The notes under the pieces: generated by a model | Told to the model about the DNA's origin: nothing | Database searches by the model: none | Seen by the model: only the letters and a program-made list of their open reading frames with translations | Shown: positions 34,780-44,822 of the stretch, piece after piece | Position numbering within the stretch: position 1 is the stretch's first letter | Layout of the letters: each line of letters begins with the position of its first letter | Source of the DNA: Carnegiea gigantea | Lineage: Eukaryota > Streptophyta > Magnoliopsida > Caryophyllales > Cactaceae | Length of the DNA stretch: 64,000 nt | Assembly (NCBI GenBank): GCA_029747015.1 | Contig: JAKOGI010000338.1 | Span: 321,001 to 385,000, forward strand | Direction: 5' to 3' | Translations under genes and position numbers: made by a program

Positions 34780-37200
34780 CTGTAGCAGAACCCGGGTCGC
34801 CGGATTCCACCGGCGGCGGCGGAGATGAAGTGAGGATTCGCAAACCCTATCCCTAACTCCCAAATTATAATCGCAATAGCAAAAGGGCTTTAGGTGAATC
34901 TCTCTCTTGGATTCCGTCACTGTTCAGCCATTCAGCAAGCAAACTGGAACTGGTATGAGTAATCGCCGGTTTTCTGCGAATTCAGTAACAAATTGCTTTC
35001 TATTTGCGAATTTACTGGAAAAATTCACCTAGAATTGTTCGAAAACTGCGAAATGCTTTCCAATTGTTTGCGTGTTCTCTTTGCTGTGATCATGTTTACG
35101 TTCATGTAAAAGGGTGGAAACAAGAAACTACAAATGTGATTTCTTTTTGGTTTTCGAACATTGCAGCCTTTTTATTTATAATCATAGTGGTTTGTTTGGC
35201 AAGTGCAAAGGGATTCAGTCACTTGATGGGGGTAGATGTTGATTTGTTGCAATGTGTGGCTATTGTATGGTGGAAGATGAGGAAGAAAAAGATATTAGAT
35301 ATAAGAAGAATCATGTATGAGGACGTGATATTCAAGGCTTGAAGAATTCTTACTTGGGGATAGTATTGGTACACTGAATTTTATTATAAGAGGTTGAATT
35401 TAGCAATTTGCAGACTTGATGATTTTTGCTTTTTAGTGACAGCACATATTGAGTGTTCCTTATTGTCTGTTCGAGGGATAAGACTATAGTCAAGATGGCT
35501 TTTATTTATTAATGATTGAATGATAACTGTTCTAGAGAAGAAGAGAACTAGGGTCACTTTGTGTTTTGCAGAGATTGCTGAAGTGAGTGGTGGTGTGTGC
35601 TCAGATCATTCCATATCAGTAACTTACGTTATGGATATGGTACATCTTGGCTATTTTTTCAGGCATCAAACAGAGTTTTTGTTTGCCTACTTTTTCAAAG
35701 TACCCTTGGCCAGCCATGCTTTTAAACTTTTGGTCTTCTACGTTCTTTTACAGATGAATCTCCTCAAGAATACAGGGAATCTTCCCTGCTGTGTCTGTTC
35801 TATTTCCCTATAAGAAGGTGCCCAGCTTTTCATAAACTGTGTGGCTCCCTTCATTTTCTTTATGGTGAGTAGTACTCAATGCTACGTAGACGTCATCAAT
35901 AAATTAGACGCGACTTTTAGAAGCTGCATAATAGGCAATGGCATATATCTGAGTTGAAGTCGGCTTTAATTGAAGCTCCTCTGTGTTCTTGCATGGATGG
36001 TTCTGATAGCTAGTCTGAAACTACAATGGACAGATTGTTTCTTTCTGGGAAACGTAATGTACATTGACGCTTCTACGGCATTTCGAATAACTTGTATTGA
36101 GACTTGGAACTAAATTAATGCTTCTTTTAAAAATGCAACTTCTAATTAAAAAGTTTACACTGTGATGGGATTTTCTTTTGGGACTGTGCCTGCTACTGAT
36201 TTAGATCAGAAAACTAGAATATGGGGGCAAATCTATCCGTGGAGGCCTATGTACTTTTATTTGTCTGGCCTTGGTTTATAAGCTGTCCCTCCCTCCCTTC
36301 TGTAATTTGGATTTTCTTACAATGCTTCTCAGGCATCTCATCACTTTTGAATTTGTTATTCACTTCCGTCTGTTGCTGTGGCATTCATGATGTATGAACT
36401 GGTGAAATATACTTTCAGGTTAGAGATACGGGTATAAGAACAATGCAGAGCAGGAAACCCAGGTACTATATTAGACATGTAAGTTGATATTAAAAGTTTG
36501 AGCGAAGAAAGAGAAGATCATTCACATGGGAATCTTCTTTCTTTGGGTCACCTGGAATCGAGAGATCTGCACATGCTGATTGTATTTACTTTCCACCAAT
36601 CTTCCGTTTCAACTGCCATTGAAGGTTTGGTGTTCTCATTTATATAGTAGTATAGCTAGTAAGGAATTGTCTATATGTACTGTCCTAGATGTTCTTGGAG
36701 ACTTATAGTACATTTAACCCCTTCTCAATGATTTATAGATCTTTAAACCTCGGGCGTTTGAGGCTGTGTATATTGTTTCCTGATATTTTTAATGTCTTTC
36801 TGAATGAATTCTTGTACGGCTGCATTGATTTATATTGTTCTATGAGATATTTGAATTTTGCATCAAGAAAGTCATTTGCAAGTTTCACAATCGACCAAAC
36901 ATGATGAAACTACCTTGCAATATGCCCTTCTGAAACATCCAGCATCATGGCTGGTGTGGATTTGGTTTTGACGCTTGGATGTGAACAGCCTATTTATCGA
37001 TATGGCACAGTGTGTATATTGATTTTGTGGTCTTTTTTGGTAATTCATGAATCGTGTTGATATTATTTGTTTTCCTCCAATCTGAATATATGTTTTTGTC
37101 ACGGTAGGGTCTTGCATTTGTGCTGATGTTCTTAGAGGGCTGACTCACTTAACGAGGCGGATGACAGAAGCAAGTCAGGAAATATCAATTTAATTATAAA
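34780..37200 (+). other. Possible non-coding or leader transcription unit
   Basis: About 34785-34960 is GC-richer (CGGCGGCGGCGG, AAACCCTATCCCTAACTCCC, TCTCTCTCTTGGATTCCGTC) and resembles a plant leader exon ending in a donor-like CTG|GTATGA near 34956. Acceptor-like T-rich/CAG sites follow at about 35662, 35753 and 36418, the last opening a short segment that ends in a donor-like CCCAG|GTACTA. No long conserved frame is present. It could be a long non-coding RNA, a leader whose coding part was lost, or chance. Confidence 0.3.
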
Positions 37201-37478
37201 AGAGGCATGGAAACTTATTTTAGTGTGAGTTACAAAATAAAAAGTTGCTGATTTTATGAATGGGATAAAACAACTCAGTACTTATTGATGTCATGTGCAA
37301 TGGGAGAATGTGAAACCAAGCATATGTCTTATATCAAAAAAACAGAAAGATATACATAATTCTCGATAATTCTCTTTACAATATACCTGTCCGGTTGAGG
37401 GGGGAAAAAGAAGAAAGATCTTGTAAGTTGAAACTAAAATTCTTTAGATATAGAGGGGAGAACTTCTTCACTGGCAAT

Positions 37479-39446
37479 TTATCTATTCTGCCGCCTCTGT
37501 GAAGTTGACTTGGACACAATGCTCTTCAGCTCATCATAGTGACTCTGCAGGTTATCACACCACAAGCACAGCTGCCTTATGGCCTCCCGTTTCTCCTCCC
37601 CCAGTCGACAAATCTCCTCTTTCAACACTAACCCTTGTTCTCTCTCATTTTGAAGCTGCTCGGTTATATTGCTTAGTTCTTCCTTCAACTGCTCTTTCTC
37701 TGTATTCTTTGCTCCTGCCTGTTGCTTCACAATTTGTATCTCGCTTGCTATCTTGAATATTCGGCTTGAAAACTTCTCCTGGTCCTCATTAAACTTTCTT
37801 GTGACCCGCTCCATCTCAGCAAATAAGTTGTTTACGTTGTTGGAAATATCAATGATCATTTTACAATATGCTTTATTATTAGAAGCAAGGGTGTGTTTGA
37901 GTCCAGAGATTGTGTCTTGGAGAAGTTCGCACTCTTCCTTGAATTTCTGTTCTTCTCTTTTGCGGTCCTCTCCCTTTTCATTCAGTAATTGCTCTGTAAT
38001 CTGGAGCTTTTGGTTAGCCAAGTGAAGCTCTAGTTCGATTGTGTGCGTGTTTTCTTCGGCAGCATTCGCTTCATCTTTGGCTGTCTTGAGATCTATTTTC
38101 AGGTCTTCAATTTGCCTTTTCAGGACTGCAATTATACTCAAATCTTCTGTTTGTTTCTCAATCTTCCTTTCTGCTGCTTGGAGATCTACCTCCCTCTCCT
38201 GCAATTGGTATTTAAGTTGTTCACACTGCTCTTTTTTCTGTTCCACAGCTTCCTGTAATTCTTTTAGCTTTTTGAGCTGATTGTTACTTTTGCCTCTCAG
38301 TGCAGCATTTTCATTTTCCAGCCAACTCAAATGCTGATAAGTTTCTTGCTTTTCCTTCTCAATCTGTGCTTCCAACTGGCCTTTCACGGTCTGAACTGTC
38401 TGCAAGACCTCTTTCAAATTGCTGATTTCTGTGATTAGGGCCATAATTTCTAAAGATGCTTCATTCTCTCTATTGTCAAGCTTTCTGTGCAGTGTGGAGA
38501 CCTTCTCTTCTCCCTCTTGCACCGCTGTCTCCAATTCCAAAACCCTGCCTTGCAGTCTCCTAATTTCCTCCCTTAGTTGAATAGCCTCGTTTTTGCTCAT
38601 CCTGGTTTGCTCTTCCAATTCATCCTTGTGATCGTTCAGTGTTCCTACTTCTAATTCTCTGTCCTTTAACTTGGCTTCTAGATGTACCTTTTCCTCTAAA
38701 AGTGTTGTGACATTTGCATTACTGGTAGACAATCGCTCATGCAAATCTTCTATCTGAATCTGGTCATCTGAAATAGCTTTAGCATGTTTCTCAAGTGTCA
38801 GCTTCATCTCTTCATTCTGCGCTTGCAAGGTCTTTACCTGATCCTCTAACTGCTGTAGCATCTCTCTTTTTTCTCTTATCAGTTCTTCCCTTTGTGCTAG
38901 CAATTCTGATTTCTCATGATTCAGCCTTTCAGATTCTACTCTCAAATCTTGAATAGTTTTCTCTAAAGCTTCTGAGTTGCTTGATGCAGTTCTATTGTGT
39001 GATTCAAGAGCAGCTTTCTCGTCATGTGCTGCCAACTTTTTCTTGAGGTCTGCAATTTCGAGAAATGCTGCTTCAAGCTCTTGCTGTAGCCTCTCGGTCG
39101 CTGCATGTGTTTCATTTCCGAGTTTTCGATTTTCGCGACCTTTCTTGTGATGGTGTGAGTCCGAGTCAGCGTCTGAGTCTGCATATGAGTCGGAGTCGGA
39201 CGAAGAGGGAGAGGAAGAGGAGGACGCCTCTTCATGTTGCTGCTGGTTGTGAACTTTCTTATTCAGGTCTTCAGTGAGGTGATCATAGTGAGCGTAGAGT
39301 GATTCACACTGTCCATGGAGATCCTCAATAAGCTCATTAAGGGATTGTCTTTTTGATTTATCTGCTGGACTCATATCATTTTGTTGTTGGCTTTCCATTA
39401 TATTCGTTGTTCTTTTCTTTTTGTCCTCTGTAGCTGCAGAAGACAT
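37479..39446 (-). CDS. COP1-interactive protein 1-like coiled-coil protein (655 aa)
   Basis: An uninterrupted 655-codon frame. An N-terminal segment LNELIEDLHGQCESLYAHYD followed by LTEDLNKKV matches the second half of the NAB/KIP1-like domain of CIP1. A Ser/Asp/His-rich linker follows, then about 500 residues of heptad coiled coil. The end contains GEEKREAIRQLCLWCDNLQS, the hallmark C-terminus of CIP1-type proteins. CIP1 binds the photomorphogenesis regulator COP1, is cytoskeleton-associated and has been linked to ABA responses; transfer of that role is inference. The ATG at 39446 has a stop just upstream. A good acceptor TTCTGCAG ends at about 39435 in the phase used by the paralogue at 44.8-49.3 kb, so the true N-terminus could come from an upstream exon that I could not find. 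Confidence 0.85.
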   Translation of the reverse strand: MSSAATEDKKKRTTNIMESQQQNDMSPADKSKRQSLNELIEDLHGQCESLYAHYDHLTEDLNKKVHNQQQHEEASSSSSPSSSDSDSYADSDADSDSHHHKKGRENRKLGNETHAATERLQQELEAAFLEIADLKKKLAAHDEKAALESHNRTASSNSEALEKTIQDLRVESERLNHEKSELLAQREELIREKREMLQQLEDQVKTLQAQNEEMKLTLEKHAKAISDDQIQIEDLHERLSTSNANVTTLLEEKVHLEAKLKDRELEVGTLNDHKDELEEQTRMSKNEAIQLREEIRRLQGRVLELETAVQEGEEKVSTLHRKLDNRENEASLEIMALITEISNLKEVLQTVQTVKGQLEAQIEKEKQETYQHLSWLENENAALRGKSNNQLKKLKELQEAVEQKKEQCEQLKYQLQEREVDLQAAERKIEKQTEDLSIIAVLKRQIEDLKIDLKTAKDEANAAEENTHTIELELHLANQKLQITEQLLNEKGEDRKREEQKFKEECELLQDTISGLKHTLASNNKAYCKMIIDISNNVNNLFAEMERVTRKFNEDQEKFSSRIFKIASEIQIVKQQAGAKNTEKEQLKEELSNITEQLQNEREQGLVLKEEICRLGEEKREAIRQLCLWCDNLQSHYDELKSIVSKSTSQRRQNR

Positions 39447-41970
39447 TCAACTGTTCAGTTTAGGCACTGCAAAGTTAAGAACTGCAAAAGGAACAGTCCC
39501 TTGTTTACACAAGGGCAAAAACAATCAATGACTGTGCTTGACCACCTTCGTCATCCTAAGGAGTCATGTAAATAGAGCAATAAAAACATCAATTAAAGGA
39601 AGAACAAATTTACAGATATTTAACAAACTTGCTTGAGGCATGACTTTGCGGTGTGGGTTTGGTATTGAGATATTTCTTGGGTTAGAGTATGTATTTTTCT
39701 TGATTATAACAGATATATGAAATCATAGCTCTTGATGTTCAAAGGCTTTGAACCTGTCTTGGGTGGGACAATGTTGGTCCAAAAAACTTTTGAGACCAAA
39801 AAACAAAAAAATTCATGTGACCCAAATTGGGATAGGTATTGTATGGATGCTATTACCTATTGCAAGGAAATTTTTTTCCCTTTTTTTGGGGGGGGGGGTG
39901 TTCATCTTCAGAAATCAGAGGATTTTGCATGTTAATACCTTTTTTGGTATCCTTCAGTTTTTTGTATGTCTGAGGATCATTGTAGCTTTTGGAAAAGGGC
40001 TTCATTGGCCTCCTAGCACGATGGCTCTTTGTCATCTTGGCCCTTTCCTGCTTCCCCTAAAAATCTTTGCAACTTCTGTCCTGGACAAAAATACAGATCC
40101 AAGACTCTTGTTTCAGTCCGAAGATACAAGTAGAAATTTCTGGTCTTGTTTGCTGAAGAAAATGGGGTTTGGATAAACATGTTATATGCTTCTATATGCC
40201 CTGAAATAACCAGAAAATGCCACCTATAACCTACTGGCTTTTTCCCTTACATGTGAATGATACAAAATCATACAATTAAGTTTACAACTGTTGTTTGGAT
40301 AAAATAGAAGTTGCACTTCTGGTGGAAGTGCCAACCCTTCTATTTTTGAGTTGGTCAAAACCAAATAAGGCAAATAGAGTTTCCAAGTCTTTGTTTCTTT
40401 CTGTGGCTAAATTTGGTTGTTTGTCCTCCTTCCATATCTTGCTAATTCATTGATAAAAGCGCCCATAGCAACCACATTATTAGCTATTTTAAGATTTATG
40501 ATTCCATTGGAACAAGGATTGCACAAAGAAAAGGGAGGAATGCATGCTTTGCCTCTACAAACATGGAGTGGTTGTTTTAAGGGGACAGGGGTATTCTTGG
40601 ACCAGAAGAAAGGGGAAAACATAAAATGTTATCAAAACATAATTTAGAACCAACACTAGTTAATTGGTTACATGCATGCACATACCCGATAGTTCACTAG
40701 GGAATTATAATCTTCCAATTTAACTTGAAATAGACCGGATTGACTTTTAATCTTGAGCAGAATTCGATTCCTACAATTTTGAATGAGATGGTCCCATGGA
40801 TTGCCTATGTGAGATCATTTTGTGTGGTCCAGTCATCTTTGCCTTGTTTCCAGCTGTTTCCTCAGCTGGATGGTTTCATCGGAAATGAACTCCAAAATTA
40901 TAGTCTGAAATCTAAATCACCAGATGATGTCTGCATGAACAAGCTTTAAACAATTAGAAGCTGCATTGAGAAATTCATTTGGAAATGTTGTGGTCACCTT
41001 TTCATAAGCCCTCTTGATAAATAACAAGCAACTGAACGGATCCCAATTTCCATGATTGTTAAAATTTTTAGGGTAATTTGTTTTTACTGAAAATGAAACA
41101 TTTGTATCCAAGCATCATAAGATAGAGACCCACGTACTGTGGCCGATCCAGAAATTTTATTTGACGGCGTCCATTTCTATTTTTTAAAAAATTTTAGGGG
41201 CAGTAACTAATCTTTATGAGTGTCCGTTTTAACAATCTTATGAATTTTTGATAATTTTTATGTAAAATTTTGCAAAAACATTTCGGCTAACAGCTTCTGT
41301 GGACATGGTAACATCCACATGCATCCGCCACTGCGCACGCGTAAATGTTCATGTGGCTGAACAAAAGAAAGTGGCAAAAGAACAATTTGTGAGGTCTTCG
41401 CATTGAGGAATCTGCATTTCTTCCCTAATCCCATATAATATCCAAAAGTAACCTTAAGTACTTTAAGATTCCAAGCAGACTAAAATGTTAGGTTTTATTT
41501 TCCTGTATATATATAAAATACAGTTCCTGATAGTGCATATGTCCTGTTATATATTTATATTCCTAGAACACTAAACCCTGCTGCAATTGTAGCAGGCAAA
41601 AATTGTTCAATATTATTACTGAATTGATACAATATTTCTGTTAAGAATGAACTTCTGGGGGGGGGGGGGGAATACAACTCCAAGATAGGATATCTGGATC
41701 TGGATGTCAATACCATCATTGACTGCAGCCTTCTCTGCTTCACGTGTGATGAATATTTTTAAAAATGGGCTGTTCTTTGCTATAGGTTATAGAGGTATGA
41801 AGATAAACCATTATCGACATTTATGTTCTGTATGTGCGCGCTATTTTTCATGAATTTCTTAGTTATGAACATTGTCTTAATTACTTTGAACATTTAACTT
41901 ATAAGACATGTACATACATGTCTGTGCCCATAAAAATCTTTGTTTCTAGAACATTGACATTGTATGACCA
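39447..41970. other. Upstream region of the first CIP1-like gene
   Basis: No convincing coding exon is found, although the paralogue predicts one encoding a MTKRRW-like start. T-run/G-run tracts lie at about 39881-39898 and 41657-41670. A MITE-like repeat is at 41137-41333. Frames at 39748-40176 and elsewhere lack any recognisable feature. Confidence 0.4.
41137..41333. repeat. MITE-like repeat with GTGGC-GAT inverted ends
   Basis: The left end reads CTGTGGCCGATCCAGA, and the complement of the right end reads CAGTGGCGGATGCATG, an imperfect inverted repeat. A related segment lies at 59270-59450. The flanks show only weak similarity (5 of 8 bases), so a target duplication is not proven. Confidence 0.42.
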
Positions 41971-41978
41971 TAAGACAT

Positions 41979-44437
41979 GAAAGTTCATCTTGAAGGTTGG
42001 TTATGAATTTGTTTTAGGTCGTGTATGTTTTAGGTCATGTAAAGTGATACCTAGTGGGTGCTTGGGGACGCAACACAAGATTTTGGTCATGATTGTGGAA
42101 AGTAAGAGTTTTAAGAGCACGAAGAGAAAAATGGGGGAAGGTATAGGTAAATGGTGGAATCTCAGGGGGGAGAATGCAGTTAGGCTAGCCGAGAAGATCG
42201 AAATGGAAGGTAAGTGGAAACCAACAGGAGATGCAGACGAAATGTGGGGAGTGACGGCGGAATGTATTGGGAGATTAGCCAAGGAAATCTTAGGGGTCTC
42301 AAAGGGAGAAGTGGGAGGTTGAAAGGAGTTTGGTGGTGGAATGAAGAGGTGAAAGAGAAAGTCAAGGAGAAACGAGAGGCGTACAAGGCTTTAGTGAGTG
42401 GTGGAACAGAGGAGGTAAAAGAGGTTAGAAGAGTGCGGTACAAGACCGTGAAGAGGGTAGCTAAGAAAGCGGTCGTGGTAGCAAAGAACAATGCCTATGA
42501 TAGGTTATATCAAAGACTAGAGTCGTAGGAGGGTGAGAAGGAGGTCTTTAAGCTTGCAAGAGTTTGAGAAATAAGATCTAGAGACCTAAGTAAGGTGAGG
42601 TGTATTAAGGATGAAGATAGTAAGGTCTGAATGAAGGAAACAAAGTTTAGGAAAGATGGAAGAGCTATTTCTATAAGCTCTTTAACAAGTGGAGGTTTGA
42701 CATCTCCAAACATAGTAAGCAAAGGGGTCAGGAGGAGCGATAAGCTTATAATCCTTGTCATCTTATCTCTAAAGGGGAGATTAAAGAGTCATTAAGGAAG
42801 ATGAAGGCTAGAAAAGGAGTTGGCCCAGATGGTATCCTCATGGAAATTTGGAAGTGTATGAGGGAAGAGGGTCTTGAGTGGCTAATGGATCTTTTTAATG
42901 TTATATTTAAGATAGCAAAGATGCTACAAGAGTGGAGAGTCAGTACTGTTATCTCGCTTTACAAGAATAAGGGTGATATTCAAGACTGCAACAACTATAG
43001 AGGTATAAAGTTGCTTAGCCACACAATGAAGCTGTGGGAGAGGGTGATTGAGAGAAGATTAAGGGCTGATAAGAGGATTGTAGAGAACCAGTTTGGTTTT
43101 ATGCCTGAAAAATTTACGATGGAGGCTATTAATCTCATATGAAGGCTCCTGGAGTTTTATAAGGATAGGGAAAAGGACCTTCATATGGTGTTCATTGACC
43201 TTGAGAAAGCATACAATAGAGTACGTAGGGAGGTATTATGGAAGCCCTTGGAGAAGAAAGGTGTAATGAGCACTTATATTTGACTTATTAAAGATATGTG
43301 TGAGGGAGCGAGGACAAGAGTTAGGACCTTGGGGGCCGATATAAAGGACTTTCCTATAGACATTGGACTTCATTAAGGGTCAACTTTGAGTGCTTTCTTG
43401 TTCACTATAGTTATGAATGAACTCACGAGAGGGATTCAAGATAAGGTGCTGCGGTGCATGCTATTTGCGGACGACATAGTCTTTATCATTGAGATTATGG
43501 AGGGGTAAACAACAAGTTGGGGGGGTAACCCTAGAAGGTGAAGGTTTTAGGTTGAGAAGGTCTAGACTGAGTGCTTAAAAATGCCTATTTAGTGAGGGGG
43601 AGGGTGGTATTGGAGTTGAAGTGCCCATCGGAGGTGTGGCAGGCTCGATCATTCAAAATGGTGGAGGTATTGATGAAGACATTAACCAAAGAGTAAAGAT
43701 ATGGTGGCAAAAATGGAGGAATGCGTTATGGTGTTGTGCGATAAGAGGATTTCACTTAGGTTGAAGGGGAGGGTCTATTGTATGGTTTTTAGGCCAGCCT
43801 TGCTGTATGGTGTGGAGTGTTGGCCTATCGAGAAGCCCCAGGTCCAGAGGATGGAGGTCGTGTAGATAAGGATGATTTGTTAGATATGTGGATACATAAG
43901 AGCGGATAGGATTAGCCATGTCGTGATTAGAGAAAAAGTAGGAGTGACACCTATAGAGGATAAGACGAGGGAAGCTAGACTTAGATGGTTTGGTCATATT
44001 AAGAGAAGAAGTATAGAGGCACCAGTGAGGAGGTGTGAGAAGATCAACCTTCCGGGGTGTAGAAAGGGTCAAGGTAGACCAAGGAAGAGCTGCGAAGTGA
44101 TCAGACATGATCTAAAGACCTTAGGTTTAACGGAAGACATGACTCAGGATAAGAAGTTACAGAGAGCTTGGATTAAGGTTGCGGACTTTCGGGTAGCTTG
44201 TTAATTTGCTTTTTACTTGATTTCTGATGGTTCTTAAATTGCTAGTGCTTAGATCTGGCTTCCACTTATAGTGCATTTCCAGCTTATATGCTTGCTTGCA
44301 TCAGTTTTTATGAGAACTATTGCCATTTGGAATCAGCCTCTTTGTGAGTAGTGATACTTGCAAAGGTGAGACCGCTTACATCTGGATTTCCCTAAACCCC
44401 AAGCGGGACCCGTACTGCGAGTTTTTTGTTATTGTTG
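41979..44437 (+). mobile_element. Decayed RTE-type LINE (reverse transcriptase relic)
   Basis: Fragments in several plus-strand frames follow RTE order. First comes CKVIPSGCLGTQHKILVM at about 42017. A linker region precedes the reverse transcriptase: GVGPDGILMEIWKCM, LYKNKGDIQDCNNYRGIKLL and ENQFGFMPEKFTMEA at 42801-43142. FIDLEKAYNRV follows, then the catalytic FADDIVFI at about 43467. The C-terminus has RLRWFGHIKRRSIEAPVRRC and LTEDMTQDKKL (to 44204). Stops and frameshifts interrupt it many times. The 3' end repeats the CCCCAAGCGGGACCCGTACT motif and a short TTG-type tail. TAAGACAT occurs at both borders (41971-41978 and 44438-44445), a likely target duplication. The start is truncated, lacking the endonuclease. 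Confidence 0.88.
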
Positions 44438-44822
44438 TAAGACATTTACAGTTTGTAAGTCGTAGCTTAGACCACATGCCTTTGAGACTGTGTTCAAGGT
44501 CTCAGTGAGAAACATGATTAATTTTAGCTCCAATTGTATTGGATTACGTACGTGCCGAACTAGACGTTTTAGTTGGTTATGAAATGAAATAAGATGATTA
44601 GTTCGTATTGGTCTTTTGTCGTTTATGGTAATCAAGATGCTGGTATTCTGTACTTATATTGAGTATGTTATGCAATTGTTTTGCATAACATCTCTACAAG
44701 AACTTAAGTTTCCTACTCCAAGAGGTAGTCTGGGATTGGAAAATTGTCATTGAAAGAATTTAATACAAAATTGATTCACATGCCTAAAGTTACAGAGCAA
44801 TGAAAAGCAAAAATCTAAAACT
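44438..44822. other. Spacer and 3' flank of the second CIP1-like gene
   Basis: No gene seen. Most of it is likely 3' UTR of the minus-strand gene that ends at 44823. Confidence 0.45.

Noticed and set aside
35004..35813. Frames of 112 and 97 codons on the plus strand
   Set aside because: Composition and lack of motifs do not support coding; the region is better described as a possible non-coding transcript.
37479..39446. Long plus-strand frames antisense to the coiled-coil gene (for example 37669-38025)
   Set aside because: Mirror frames caused by the biased codon content of a coiled-coil gene.
41555..41743. Frame starting MKQRRLQSMMVL, similar at a glance to the MTKRRWKESMQVL exon of the CIP1-like paralogue
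   Set aside because: No donor site follows at the right place, and similarity stops after about a dozen residues and crosses a poly-G run; probably chance.
42001..42491. Minus-strand frames antisense to the RTE relic
   Set aside because: Shadows of the plus-strand LINE coding sequence.
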